Counted from the stretch's first letter, positions 39,062-52,215 are shown. The stretch: DNA of 64,000 nt from an uncultured Alphaproteobacteria bacterium (GCA_902524385.1 CABZCZ010000002.1:124260-188259); one strand, 5' to 3'. Numbers and translations: made by a program. Notes: a model not told the origin generated them from the letters alone.

Positions 39062-39756
39062 TTTGTTTCACTAATAAAATTATTAATTATTTTTATGTCA
39101 TATTTTGTAATTAAAAATTCAGGATGCCATTGTAAGCCAATACACCATTTATGTTTTTTATGCTCTATTCCTTCAATAACACCATCATTGGCTGTACATG
39201 AAACATTTAAGTCCTTACCTACTTTTTTTACTGACTGATGATGTGCACTATTAACATTTATTTTTTGAGTCCCACATATTTCATGTAGTTGAGTATTTTC
39301 TGAAATATTAACACTATGACTAGTTTGATTTCTTGGATTTACTTGTTCATGGTTTATCGGGTCTCTTTTTAAATCTTGTATTAATGTTCCACCACATGCA
39401 ACATTAATAAGTTGCGCACCACCACAAATTCCCAATATAGGTTTGTTATATTTAAAAAAATTATTGAAAATATTTATTTCAAAATTTGTTCTCTTATTTT
39501 TAATATTTTTAGATTGAGTGTTACTTGTTTTATATAATTTGGGATTAATATCAAAATCTCCTCCAGTTATAATTAAACCATCAATTAAATGACAAAAATC
39601 ATCAATATATTTTTTTTCGTGCAACAGAGGAAACGGAATAGCATTAAATTTTGTTAAGGAAGTTAAATAATTTTCCCTCAATGCATACCATGGAAACTTT
39701 GAGTATGTTTTCTTTTTTTCACTATCAAGAGATATTCCAATAATTGGTTTTTTCAT
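39058..39756 (-). CDS. Gamma-glutamyl-gamma-aminobutyrate hydrolase-like class I amidotransferase
   Basis: GLIITGGDFDINP, ILGICGGAQLINVACGG, SAHHQSV, GLQWHPEF. Confidence 0.92.
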   Translation of the reverse strand: MKKPIIGISLDSEKKKTYSKFPWYALRENYLTSLTKFNAIPFPLLHEKKYIDDFCHLIDGLIITGGDFDINPKLYKTSNTQSKNIKNKRTNFEINIFNNFFKYNKPILGICGGAQLINVACGGTLIQDLKRDPINHEQVNPRNQTSHSVNISENTQLHEICGTQKINVNSAHHQSVKKVGKDLNVSCTANDGVIEGIEHKKHKWCIGLQWHPEFLITKYDIKIINNFISETK

Positions 39757-39774
39757 TATAATTCAATTATAATG
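39754..39774. promoter_or_regulatory. Palindrome CATTATAATT-C-AATTATAATG in divergent promoter
   Basis: Perfect 10-bp arms with TATAAT on both strands between puuD-like and tadA. Confidence 0.5.
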
Positions 39775-39796
39775 TACAACATAAGTGTGTTCCAGA

Positions 39797-40252
39797 ATGA
39801 ACGTTGATTTTTTTATGAAAGAAGCAATTATAGAAGCAGACAAAGCTTATAATTTAAATGAGATTCCAGTTGGGGGAATACTTGTCGATAATACAACGAA
39901 CAAGATTGTAGCCAGAAGTTACAATACAGTAAATAAAGATAAAAATGCTATCAAGCATTGTGAATTAAATCTAATTCAAGAAACTTGTGAAAAACTAAAG
40001 CTAAAATATTTAGAGAATATGACATTATTTGTTACCTTGGAACCATGCACTATGTGTGCTAGTGCAATAAGTGAGGTACATATTAAAGATGTATATTTTG
40101 GGGCTTATGATGAAAAAAATGGAGGAATTGAAAAACTCCGAGTTGCTTTTCAAAGACAAAATATATTTATGCCAAGTATTTATGGTGGCATTATGGAAAA
40201 AGAATGTAGTAGTTTACTAAAAAAATTTTTTAAAAATAAAAGTGATAGATAA
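39797..40252 (+). CDS. tadA: tRNA-specific adenosine deaminase
   Basis: HCELNLIQ and EPCTMCASAI zinc motifs (HCE rather than HAE); ATG 39797. Confidence 0.92.
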   Translation: MNVDFFMKEAIIEADKAYNLNEIPVGGILVDNTTNKIVARSYNTVNKDKNAIKHCELNLIQETCEKLKLKYLENMTLFVTLEPCTMCASAISEVHIKDVYFGAYDEKNGGIEKLRVAFQRQNIFMPSIYGGIMEKECSSLLKKFFKNKSDR

Positions 40253-41573
40253 AATTAATATACCAGAATTTGAGGTTTCAGAATTTAACCAAGCGTTTAA
40301 AGAAGTAATTGAGTCCAATTTTAATTATGTAAGAATTAAAGGAGAAATTTCTGAAGTTAAAACTGCAACAAGAGGTCAAATCTATTTAACACTTAAAGAC
40401 GAGGATTCTATTTTAAGTGGAGTTATCTGGGATCAGAAAAAAAAATATTTAGATATAAATCCAGAAATAGGACTAGAAATAATAGCAATTGGCAGAATCA
40501 CCACTTGGTCTCGCTATAAAACTACTTACCAAATTGATATTGATAAAATTGAAATTGCAGGAGAGGGGGCACTTTTAAAACTTATTGAAGAAAGAAAAAA
40601 AAGACTTCAAAGAGAAGGCTATTTTGATGAAGATAAAAAAATTCCATTACCTTTTTTACCTGAGAGATTAGGTATTATTACCTCTCCCACTGGCTCTGTA
40701 GTACATGACATAATTAATAGGGTGAATGATCGTTTTCCAATGCCATTAGATATATGGCCTGTTTCTGTTCAGGGTGTTGACGCAGCAGATAGCATTATAA
40801 ATGCTATTGTAGGTTTCAATAACCTTAAATCTAGTAAACCAGATATTCTTATTGTTGCTAGAGGTGGAGGTAGTACTGAAGACTTAATGGCATTTAATGA
40901 TGAAAATCTTGCAACAACTGTTTTTGAATCAAAGATACCAATTATTTCAGCAATAGGTCATGAAACAGATACAACAATTATTGATTTAGTATCAGATTTG
41001 AGAGCTTCTACACCAACTGCAGCAGCTGAAAAAGCTACTCCAGTTAGATTTGAATTAATAGAAAAAATTAATAATTTACAACTAAGATTAAGCACAAAAG
41101 TAAATTCACAAATTCAATCCAAAAAAGAAAATTATGAATATTTAAATAAATTTCTCAAATCTCCAAGCTTGATAGTTAATAATTATAAGGAGAAGCTTTT
41201 AGACGATTTTAAAAATTTAACATTATCGATTGAAAATAAATTTAGTATATCAAAATTGAATCTTCTTAACCTGGGAAAATCTATTATTTCACCAGATTCA
41301 TCAATAAACTTAAAACAAACAAAGATTAACAATCTTTCAAAAAATCTTAATTTAAATATAGCTAATAATTATAAAGATAAGCTTGAAAAATATAAGTCTA
41401 ATATAAGATTGCTCAATTCTAATTCTATTTCTTCAAATCTTAAAAAAGGATACTCAATTTTGATGGATAAAAAGAATATTGTTAAGACAAGTAAAAAAAT
41501 TACTACTGACGATCAATTATCAGTGAAACTTATTGATGGTACAATTGATATAAAAGTAACAAAAATTAACTAA
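40242..41573 (+). CDS. xseA: Exodeoxyribonuclease VII large subunit
   Basis: GEISEVKTATRGQIYLTLKD, IITSPTGSVVHDIINRV, VARGGGSTEDLMAFNDE; GTG start. Confidence 0.95.
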   Translation: MIDKINIPEFEVSEFNQAFKEVIESNFNYVRIKGEISEVKTATRGQIYLTLKDEDSILSGVIWDQKKKYLDINPEIGLEIIAIGRITTWSRYKTTYQIDIDKIEIAGEGALLKLIEERKKRLQREGYFDEDKKIPLPFLPERLGIITSPTGSVVHDIINRVNDRFPMPLDIWPVSVQGVDAADSIINAIVGFNNLKSSKPDILIVARGGGSTEDLMAFNDENLATTVFESKIPIISAIGHETDTTIIDLVSDLRASTPTAAAEKATPVRFELIEKINNLQLRLSTKVNSQIQSKKENYEYLNKFLKSPSLIVNNYKEKLLDDFKNLTLSIENKFSISKLNLLNLGKSIISPDSSINLKQTKINNLSKNLNLNIANNYKDKLEKYKSNIRLLNSNSISSNLKKGYSILMDKKNIVKTSKKITTDDQLSVKLIDGTIDIKVTKIN

Positions 41574-42429
41574 ATCTTTTATGCTGCCAGAACCATTGAC
41601 TGGGTTCTGCTTTAATCCACTGTTCAACCTTATTATGAATTTCTTCCATCATCTGAGTATCATTAATTTCTAAATTATTATGATAAATTGGCTGTAAAAA
41701 CGTTAGCTCAATATTTCCATTATCAATTCTTTTATTTTGTATTGGAATTATTGGTAAGTTATATTTTCTAGCTATTTTTAAAAAACCTGTTTGTGTTTTA
41801 ACTTTTTTATTAAAAAACATCACTTCTTCTCCTGAGGAGTCTTTTTGATCTATTAATAATACAATTGATAAAGAATTATTTATTGCATCAACAACATCTT
41901 TTGCACTTTTCTTACCCTTGGGAGTATAAAAGCTATTTTTAGAAACAAGAGAATTTTGTCTGATATTAAGTATTAGTTTATCAATAAAATTATTGTTTAT
42001 ATGCCTATAAATGCCACCAATATTAATTCCAATTCTATCTAAACCTGGAACTAATACTTCCCAATTAGATTGATGAATACTAATAAAAATTGCTTGTTTT
42101 TTATTTTTAATAAAATCTTCTATATTTTCTAAGTTGATATACTTTATTTTATTTTTAATAAAAATATCATTTATTCTTAGAAGTTCACAAATTGTAATTC
42201 CAAGATTATTCCAACTTTTTTTAATAATATTTTGTATTTCTTCATCTTTAAGATTTGGGAAAACATACTTACAATTATTTATAGCTGTTTTATTCGCTCG
42301 TGAAAATTTACCAAAAGTTCTAAATAAAAATGATGAAACTTTCAAAGATAGATTGAGTGGTAAAATTTTATATAAAAAATAAATAAAAATAAATCCAATA
42401 TACTGTAAAAAGTAAATCATCTGCTTCAT
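41566..42429 (-). CDS. Lauroyl acyltransferase (LpxL/HtrB family)
   Basis: SIHQSNWEV HX4-like motif; EPSQWFWQHKRF. Confidence 0.9.
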   Translation of the reverse strand: MKQMIYFLQYIGFIFIYFLYKILPLNLSLKVSSFLFRTFGKFSRANKTAINNCKYVFPNLKDEEIQNIIKKSWNNLGITICELLRINDIFIKNKIKYINLENIEDFIKNKKQAIFISIHQSNWEVLVPGLDRIGINIGGIYRHINNNFIDKLILNIRQNSLVSKNSFYTPKGKKSAKDVVDAINNSLSIVLLIDQKDSSGEEVMFFNKKVKTQTGFLKIARKYNLPIIPIQNKRIDNGNIELTFLQPIYHNNLEINDTQMMEEIHNKVEQWIKAEPSQWFWQHKRFS

Positions 42430-43424
42430 AGTGCTAAATCATTAATTTTATTTTCTAGTACATTACTTAAAATCTCTTTGAGTAAATTTTCATCTTCAAA
42501 TTTGATTTCACCATTAAGTGTGCTAACTAAAGTACGATATGATTTTGGTATTCTTACAAAATCTTTTTTTGTAGTAACCAATATAGATTTTGTAAGATTA
42601 GCATTTTCAGCAAGATTTAACATGTCATTTTCATCAAATATATGGTGATCTGGGTAGCTAATTTTTTTTTCTAAAATAGCGCCTTGTTCAGTTAGTGAAT
42701 TATAAAATTTTTCGGGATAAGCGATGCCTGCAAAAGCTGTCACTTTTTGATTTTTATAAATTTTATTATCCGTACTAATTTGAAACTTAGCATGAATAAT
42801 TGGAACAGTGCTAGGTATTTTATCTCTAACATCTTGAGCAATGTCACCAATTACAATTACTAAATTTGCTCTAGAAATACCTCTTGATATACTCTCCCTA
42901 AGAGGTCCAGATGGAATCACTCGTTTATTTCCAAATCCTTGTTCACCATTAATTACTATAATTGAAAAATCTTTCTGAAGAGTTGGATTTTGAAAGCCAT
43001 CATCCATAATTATGCAGTCAGCACCTTTTTCTTTAGCTAAGAAAAAAGATCTATTTCTATTTTGTCCGATCCAGGTTGGTGCAACTTCAGCTAGTAACAA
43101 AGACTCATCCCCAACACTTTTTGCTGAATGCCACTCTTCAACGAGAACATTGGATGTTTCAACTCCTCCATAACCCCTTGAAACAAAGTGAGGATTATAT
43201 CCATTAAGTTTTAATAAATTTCCAATTTTTAATGCAACAGGTGTTTTACCAGCACCTCCCACCACTATATTGCCAATACAAATCACAGGAATTCCAGAAG
43301 ATTTTTTTCTACTTACAAAATTTCTTATCTTTGTTCCAAATCTAAATAGTAATGAGAGTGGGTATAAAGAATTAGATAAATATGTATCATTTTTTTTATA
43401 CCAAAATTTAGGAGCTTTAAGCAT
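42426..43424 (-). CDS. lpxK: Tetraacyldisaccharide 4'-kinase
   Basis: IVVGGAGKTPVALKIG, MDDGFQNPTLQKD, GPLRE; start likely MLKAPKFWYKK. Confidence 0.93.
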   Translation of the reverse strand: MLKAPKFWYKKNDTYLSNSLYPLSLLFRFGTKIRNFVSRKKSSGIPVICIGNIVVGGAGKTPVALKIGNLLKLNGYNPHFVSRGYGGVETSNVLVEEWHSAKSVGDESLLLAEVAPTWIGQNRNRSFFLAKEKGADCIIMDDGFQNPTLQKDFSIIVINGEQGFGNKRVIPSGPLRESISRGISRANLVIVIGDIAQDVRDKIPSTVPIIHAKFQISTDNKIYKNQKVTAFAGIAYPEKFYNSLTEQGAILEKKISYPDHHIFDENDMLNLAENANLTKSILVTTKKDFVRIPKSYRTLVSTLNGEIKFEDENLLKEILSNVLENKINDLAL

Positions 43425-44646
43425 TGTAATTAATGTACTTTTCGATGTCTTTGAAAAGCTTTTCTTTTTCAAAGAAAGATCTATTAGAAAACTTAAGTGC
43501 ATTTGCTTGAATTTTTTTTATTTCCAAATTATTATTTAGTAGTTCTTTCATCTTTATATCAATATTTTCAAAATTATTTACCATTATACATGATTTTGCT
43601 TTTACCATATCTTCATAAATATTAGTCCAATTATCAACATAATTACCGCTAATAATAGCACATCCATAACTTGCAGGCTCTATAGGATTATGTCCGCCAA
43701 TATTTTTTAAAAAAGAACCACCTAAAATAACTAAATCACTAATTTTAAAATATTGATCTAATTTTCCAAAACTATCAATTATTACGATATTATTTTCCTC
43801 AAATTCTTTTTTAGATTCTAAAGAAATAGTAAATCCTTCTTTATTTAATTCTTGCTTAATTTTACTAATTCTTTCCGGATGCCTTGGTGCAAGATAAATT
43901 TTTAAATTAAATTCATGAATTGTTTTTTTAATACATTTAATTATCTCTTTTTCCTCATTAAAATGAGTACTCACAATCATGATTGTATTTGATTGATCTT
44001 TATTTATTGAAGAATTGTTTTTGTTAATAGCTAATTTTAAATTTCCAACATAATCAATTTGTAAGCTTGTTAATTCTTGAATTCTTTTTTTGTCATCTTT
44101 GCTTTGCGCAAAAATTTTATTAAAACTCTTTAATGAATTTCTGTAGAAATTTTTTGTATTTTTCCATTTTTTAAAAGATGATGGAGAAATCCTTGCATTT
44201 AAATATAAACAATTGATATTTTTAACTCTAATTTTATTAAGCATATTTGGCCAAATATCTGACTCTATCCATAGAATCAGATTTGGCTTCCAAAAGTTTA
44301 AAAATCTTGAACACCACAGAGGCACATCAAATGGGATGTACTGATGGATAATTTTATTTTTATAAAACTGCTTAATATATTCTGCTGAAGATTTTGTTGT
44401 TGTAGTAACTAAAATATCAAATACTTTATGATATCGTTCTATAATTAATTCTGAAGATTTAAATTCGCCAATACTTGCTGCATGTATCCATAAAGTTTTT
44501 TTCTTAGTACTTTTTTTTACCGTTGATTTTCCAAACCTTTCAATAAATCTTAGCCTATCCTCCTTTTTTCTATAGATACGAATAAATATATTAAAAATAA
44601 TTACTGGTATGAGAAGAGTACTGAGTATTTGATATATTCTAAGCAT
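43417..44646 (-). CDS. waaA: 3-deoxy-D-manno-octulosonic acid transferase
   Basis: LWIHAASIGEFKS, YIPFDVPLWCSRFLNFWKPNLILWIESDIWPNML, GGHNPIEPASYG. Confidence 0.94.
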   Translation of the reverse strand: MLRIYQILSTLLIPVIIFNIFIRIYRKKEDRLRFIERFGKSTVKKSTKKKTLWIHAASIGEFKSSELIIERYHKVFDILVTTTTKSSAEYIKQFYKNKIIHQYIPFDVPLWCSRFLNFWKPNLILWIESDIWPNMLNKIRVKNINCLYLNARISPSSFKKWKNTKNFYRNSLKSFNKIFAQSKDDKKRIQELTSLQIDYVGNLKLAINKNNSSINKDQSNTIMIVSTHFNEEKEIIKCIKKTIHEFNLKIYLAPRHPERISKIKQELNKEGFTISLESKKEFEENNIVIIDSFGKLDQYFKISDLVILGGSFLKNIGGHNPIEPASYGCAIISGNYVDNWTNIYEDMVKAKSCIMVNNFENIDIKMKELLNNNLEIKKIQANALKFSNRSFFEKEKLFKDIEKYINYNA

Positions 44647-45310
44647 TTAGATTTTTTTCTGCTGATACCATGCAATCATTAATTTTTCCTTCCAAGAAAT
44701 TCTTATATTTATCTAAATCATCATCTTTAGTAGAAGAAGGAATACTAATTGGTTCACCCCAGACAAATCTACATTTTGAAAATGGATATGTTATTAAAAA
44801 TGAATCCCAAGATTTAAGTTTAAGATTTTTATTTGAAGCAAAACCAAGTGGTATAATTGGGACTTGAGAATGAATTGCAATTTTTATAATTCCTTCTGAG
44901 ACTTTCTTATTTGGTCCTCTTGGTCCATCAGGAGTAATACCAATATAATTTCTATCTTTTAAAATTTTAAATACTTTCCTTAATGACGGTGATTTATTTT
45001 TTGACATTATAGAAACATTTTTTAAATTAAAATGACCTGCAATATATGCACCAAATCGACCATCACTATGGCTAGATGCTAACATATTTAACACAGCTTT
45101 ACTTTTCCATACATGTCCTATCATCATCAATTGACCATGCCAAAATGCCAAAATAAAAGGTTTATTCTCTCTCCACAATTTTTCTGGTAACTCAGAGTTT
45201 ATAATCTGTATTTTAGAAGTGTAACATACGAATAAGATATATAGGTAACCTATAAATGCCAAAATTTTTTGAGATATAGAAAATTTAAAAATTTTTTTTT
45301 TAAAACTCAT
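44639..45310 (-). CDS. Lysophospholipid acyltransferase-like (DUF374)
   Basis: ILAFWHGQLMM, SHSDGRFGAYIAGHF, GITPDGPRGPNKKVS. Confidence 0.9.
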   Translation of the reverse strand: MSFKKKIFKFSISQKILAFIGYLYILFVCYTSKIQIINSELPEKLWRENKPFILAFWHGQLMMIGHVWKSKAVLNMLASSHSDGRFGAYIAGHFNLKNVSIMSKNKSPSLRKVFKILKDRNYIGITPDGPRGPNKKVSEGIIKIAIHSQVPIIPLGFASNKNLKLKSWDSFLITYPFSKCRFVWGEPISIPSSTKDDDLDKYKNFLEGKINDCMVSAEKNLNA

Positions 45311-47048
45311 TTTCCAACTGTTCTTTTAGTTGTAATTTTTTGTAAATATTAGATTTTAAAATTAGCTCTTCATGTGATCCTTGATTTTTAATTTTGCCTT
45401 TGTCTAGAACGTAGATTATGTCTGCATCTTCTATTGTGCTTAATCTATGTGCAATTATTAATTTGGTTTTATTATTCATAAGATTGTTAATCGTTTCATG
45501 AATCTTATTTTCAGTTATGTTATCAAGAGAAGATGTAGCTTCATCCATAATTAAAAATGGTGCATCTTTAATAAGAGCTCGAGCAATAGCAATTCTTTGT
45601 CGTTGTCCACCTGACAATTTTATACCGTTTTCTCCGATGACGGTATGTAATTTTTGTTCCAATTCTTCTGAAAAACTATTCACTCCAGCTTTTTTAGCAA
45701 CTGAAATTATTTCTTCATCGCTTGCTTTTAGATTTCCATATTTAATATTATTAAATATACTCTCGTTGAACAGAATTGTTTCTTGCGTAACTATTGAAAC
45801 ACTATTTCTTAAATCTATCAGATCTAGCTCTTTTATATCTTTAGAATTAATTAATATAGAGCCTGAATAATTATCATATAATCGCAAAATTATATTTGCT
45901 ATAGTTGATTTACCAGATCCAGATAAACCAACTAATGCAACTTTTTTTCCTTTTGGTATTCTTAAACTTATTTTATCAAGTACTGTATTATCGTTATATG
46001 CAAATGAAACGTCTTTAAAAACAATGTCTCCATCTAGATCTATGGTTTTTTTTGGAGAAATATTTTCCATATTTTTTTCGCTTGTATCTAAAAGTTTAAA
46101 TATTCTCTCAGCTCCAGCTAGTCCTTCTTGGACACTAATGTTTAAATTGCCAAGTGCCTTTACCGGTTGATAAGCCAGAAGAAGACTTACTAAAAAACTC
46201 ATAAATTGACCTGTTGTCATACTTTCATTTAAGACAAAAACACCCCCAGCATAAATTGAGAGTGCTACAGCTAAACTTCCAATAAATTCCATTAAAGGGC
46301 TTAAGCGATTGCTTATAAAAGCAGATTTTGTAAAATATTTTTGAATGAAAGTAATTGTTTCAAAAGCTCTTTGTTTTTCATAGTTTTCTCTCGAGTATGC
46401 TTTTACTTGTCTAATACCTTTAATGCTCTCAGCTAATACATTAGAAAAAACTGCAATTTCGTTTTGGATAGTGTAAGTAATTTTTCTTATACTCTTTCCA
46501 ATTTTTCTTATGGGCCAGATTGCTAAAGGGAATGCAAAAAAAGCAAAAAGAGTTAGAGTCCAACTTTGGTAAAACATATTACCTAGTAAAAAAATAATAA
46601 CTAAAACATCTTTTATAATTCCTGTTACAGATTTAACTATTGCAAGTCTTAAGTAGTAAGTATCATTTATGAGTCTTGAAATTAAATTACCTGACTTAGA
46701 GTCATTATAAAATTTCATATTCAAATACATAAGTTTTTCAAACATCTGAGTTTGAAGTTTTGCAATAATAGAATGTGCAACTTTACTCATTTGATAAGAG
46801 TGAGTATATGTTGCCAATCCTTTACAGAGCGTCACTACAATAATTGCAATTGGAATTAAAAATAACATTTCTTTATTCCCTTTGATTAATACTTCATCAA
46901 GCGCAGGTCTTACTAACCAAGCATGTAAACCTGTTGCTGCTGCTGAGATAACCATCATCAATAAAGCTAATATTATTTTGAGTTTATGACTCATTAAATA
47001 ATGAAAAACTATTCTTGAAGTAACTGACTGTTTTTTATCTGCAGACAT
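45300..47048 (-). CDS. msbA: ABC transporter with fused TM and ATPase domains, MsbA-like
   Basis: VGLSGSGKSTIANIILRLYD, LSGGQRQRIAIARALIKDAPFLIMDEATSSLD; lipid A gene neighbours. Confidence 0.92.
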   Translation of the reverse strand: MSADKKQSVTSRIVFHYLMSHKLKIILALLMMVISAAATGLHAWLVRPALDEVLIKGNKEMLFLIPIAIIVVTLCKGLATYTHSYQMSKVAHSIIAKLQTQMFEKLMYLNMKFYNDSKSGNLISRLINDTYYLRLAIVKSVTGIIKDVLVIIFLLGNMFYQSWTLTLFAFFAFPLAIWPIRKIGKSIRKITYTIQNEIAVFSNVLAESIKGIRQVKAYSRENYEKQRAFETITFIQKYFTKSAFISNRLSPLMEFIGSLAVALSIYAGGVFVLNESMTTGQFMSFLVSLLLAYQPVKALGNLNISVQEGLAGAERIFKLLDTSEKNMENISPKKTIDLDGDIVFKDVSFAYNDNTVLDKISLRIPKGKKVALVGLSGSGKSTIANIILRLYDNYSGSILINSKDIKELDLIDLRNSVSIVTQETILFNESIFNNIKYGNLKASDEEIISVAKKAGVNSFSEELEQKLHTVIGENGIKLSGGQRQRIAIARALIKDAPFLIMDEATSSLDNITENKIHETINNLMNNKTKLIIAHRLSTIEDADIIYVLDKGKIKNQGSHEELILKSNIYKKLQLKEQLENEF

Positions 47049-47911
47049 TAAAAAGTATGTAAAAGTAAAAATAACATAATTGCAAAAATATTATTTTGTC
47101 TGAAATAATAATTTGAACTTATCGGCGATGTTATATCCCATTTCTGAATTGCTATATACGTACAAATTGCGATAGTGGCTATAATAATTGAACTAAGTAA
47201 AAAATTTGAGGAATTCCATACGAAATAAGACAATATAATTAAGATAATAAGATAGCATGTTTGAACAAATTTTTTACCATTTTTATCAAAATAAACCGCA
47301 GTAGATTTGATTTTATTTAAAACATCATCTGACCTATCTTGGTAGGCATAAATCGTATCGTATGCTAACGTCCATAAAATACATACAAAATACAATATAA
47401 GAAAATCAAATGTAATTCGTGTATTAAATTGCATTGAAACTATTAGCACACCCCAACTAAAAATAATTCCAAGGAATAATTGTGGGAAGAAAGTTATTCT
47501 TTTCATAAAAGGATATAAAATAACAAATGGCACACTTAACAAACCTAATACAATTGATTTAAAATTAAACTCGAGAAGAATGAAAAAACTAATTACCAAT
47601 AACATTATTAATAATAATATCGCTTCAGTAATAGAAATCTTTTTTGATGCTAAAGGTCTAAATTTAGTACGTGTAACTTTTTGATCAAAATCAATATCAA
47701 TAATGTCATTAATTATACAACCCGCACTTCTCATTAAAAAAGAACCAATTAAAAAAAGTATATACCAAAATAATAGTTTAGAAGTTTCTGTTTTTAGTAA
47801 CGCTAAACCAAACCAGCACGGCCACATTAATAGAAGGAAGCCAATAGGTTTGTTAAGTCTGATTAACTCGCAGTAATCAAATATTTTTTTTACAACTAAG
47901 TTATCCCACAT
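47048..47911 (-). CDS. ubiA: 4-hydroxybenzoate polyprenyltransferase
   Basis: LIRLNKPIGFLLLMWPCWFGL, NDIIDIDFDQKVTRTKFRPLAS. Confidence 0.94.
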   Translation of the reverse strand: MWDNLVVKKIFDYCELIRLNKPIGFLLLMWPCWFGLALLKTETSKLLFWYILFLIGSFLMRSAGCIINDIIDIDFDQKVTRTKFRPLASKKISITEAILLLIMLLVISFFILLEFNFKSIVLGLLSVPFVILYPFMKRITFFPQLFLGIIFSWGVLIVSMQFNTRITFDFLILYFVCILWTLAYDTIYAYQDRSDDVLNKIKSTAVYFDKNGKKFVQTCYLIILIILSYFVWNSSNFLLSSIIIATIAICTYIAIQKWDITSPISSNYYFRQNNIFAIMLFLLLHTF

Positions 47912-47946
47912 ATATGAATATAATGTTATAATTCTAAACTATTGTA

Positions 47947-48678
47947 ATGAAAATGTCTAAAACACGATTATTTGTATCAAAAAAATTATCAGCCAATATT
48001 TTAATTTATATAAAAAATAAGCAGCACCACTTTCTGAAAAATGTTCTTAGAATCAAAAAAGAAGATAACATAAATTTATTCGATGGTTTGACAGGTGAAT
48101 GGCTATCTAAAGTAATTTCTATCAATAGAGATAACATTGTTTTACAAATACAAAACAAATTGAGAGATATTCCTCAAGAATCTGATTTATGGCTAATATT
48201 TGCTCCAATCAAATCTTATAGAATGAATATCTCCATTCAAAAAGCTACCGAGCTTGGCATCTCTAGATTTATTCCAATTTTGACAGAATATACAAATCAA
48301 TCAAAAATAAATTTTAAAAATTTTGAATTAAATATGATTGAAGCATCAGAACAATCTGAGCGATTGTCAATTCCGACTTTAGAAAAAACAATTAAACTAA
48401 ATGATTTAGTTGACAATTTTCCATCTGATAGAGGGTTAGTATTTTGTGACGAAGGAAATGAAAATTTACCAACTATTTACAATGCAATAATTAATGAAAC
48501 AAAAAAATACAAAAAATGGTCTGTCATTATTGGACCTGAAGGTGGTTTTTCTGAAAAGGAACGAAGAACTATCTCTTCTTTGTCTTCATGTATATCCGTC
48601 TCTTTGGGAAAAAGAATTCTACGATCAGACACTGCAACTACAGCTGCAATTTTTTCTATTCAATCGGTTATTGAATAA
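47947..48678 (+). CDS. rsmE: 16S rRNA (uracil1498-N3)-methyltransferase
   Basis: KATELGISRFIPILTEYT, IGPEGGFSEKE, LGKRILRSDTATTAAI. Confidence 0.95.
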   Translation: MKMSKTRLFVSKKLSANILIYIKNKQHHFLKNVLRIKKEDNINLFDGLTGEWLSKVISINRDNIVLQIQNKLRDIPQESDLWLIFAPIKSYRMNISIQKATELGISRFIPILTEYTNQSKINFKNFELNMIEASEQSERLSIPTLEKTIKLNDLVDNFPSDRGLVFCDEGNENLPTIYNAIINETKKYKKWSVIIGPEGGFSEKERRTISSLSSCISVSLGKRILRSDTATTAAIFSIQSVIE

Positions 48679-48775
48679 ATCATAATGAGCGACAACCTGT
48701 CCTAGAATTTTGCCTCTAAATCACTGGTTAATTTACTGAATAATATATTTATTAGTGTATACAATACAAATTAAG

Positions 48776-51185
<2,410 letters not shown>

Positions 51186-51190
51186 TTTAA

Positions 51191-52111
51191 GTGGATGCTA
51201 AATCCTTAGAAGCTGGTTATAGCAATAATTTTCTTTTAAGAAAATTGAAAGGCTATTACGAACTCATGAAACCAAGAGTTATGTCCTTGGTTATCTTTAC
51301 AGCTTTTGCTGGAATGTTTTTGGCACCAGGGCAGATAACATTTCTAAACAGTTTTTTAGTAATTGTTGCTATTGCACTTGGAGCGGGTTCTTCAGCAGCA
51401 ATCAATATGTGGTTTGATGAAGACATTGATAAAACTATGGAAAGAACAAAACTAAGACCAATTCCACTTGGAATAGTTTCTAAAAATGAAGCCTTAGTTT
51501 TAGGGATATTAACAGGGACTATTTCTTTAATTTTGATGCAATGGTTCTCAAATTCATTGGCAACAAGTTTACTTCTTTTTACAATTCTTTTTTATGTATT
51601 TATCTATACATTTTGGCTTAAACGAACGACTTCATTAAATATAGTTATTGGAGGAGCAGCAGGAGCAATTCCTCCAATTATTGGATGGACAGCAGTTGTT
51701 CCTGAATTAAATTTCTTACCAATTAGTTTATTTGTAATTATATTTTTTTGGACGCCGCCTCATTTTTGGGCCCTATCTGTATATAGATATAATGATTATA
51801 AAAATGCTAATGTGCCTATGTTACCAAATGTAAGCAGTATTGAAGATACAAAAAAACAGATTGTTTATTATGCTGTAATATTAATTTTATCGAGTTATCT
51901 TCCATACTTAGATAGCAATGTTGGAATAATATACTTAACTATAGTTACTATATTAAATTTATTATTACTTAATAGTTCTTTGAAGTTAAAAAAATCTAGA
52001 GAAAAAAAATCAATTCCAAATTCTGAAGGGTTGAAATTTTTTGCTATTTCAATTCTTTATTTATTCAGTTTATTTTCAGCATTGTTGATTGATCATGTGG
52101 TACTAAGATGA
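51191..52111 (+). CDS. ctaB: Protoheme IX farnesyltransferase
   Basis: LMKPRVMSLVIFTAFAGM, NMWFDEDIDKTMERTKLRPIP, FFWTPPHFWAL; GTG start. Confidence 0.96.
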   Translation: MDAKSLEAGYSNNFLLRKLKGYYELMKPRVMSLVIFTAFAGMFLAPGQITFLNSFLVIVAIALGAGSSAAINMWFDEDIDKTMERTKLRPIPLGIVSKNEALVLGILTGTISLILMQWFSNSLATSLLLFTILFYVFIYTFWLKRTTSLNIVIGGAAGAIPPIIGWTAVVPELNFLPISLFVIIFFWTPPHFWALSVYRYNDYKNANVPMLPNVSSIEDTKKQIVYYAVILILSSYLPYLDSNVGIIYLTIVTILNLLLLNSSLKLKKSREKKSIPNSEGLKFFAISILYLFSLFSALLIDHVVLR

Positions 52112-52215
52112 AAAATAGAAGAAGAAAAAATATTATCACTTTAATTATTCTATTTTGTATTGTCGCATTCTTTTATTTGTGGACTCTATTTAAGGCTAAT
52201 ATTTTTGGAGTATAA
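52108..52215 (+). CDS. 35-aa single-TM small protein of the cox operon
   Basis: MKNRRRKNIITLIILFCIVAFFYLWTLFKANIFGV; ATGA overlap with ctaB stop and TAATG overlap with ctaG start; absent from supplied ORF track. Confidence 0.78.
   Translation: MKNRRRKNIITLIILFCIVAFFYLWTLFKANIFGV

Noticed and set aside
45517-45870. 117-aa plus-strand ORF
   Set aside because: Antisense to the msbA-like ATPase domain, mirroring its conserved motifs.
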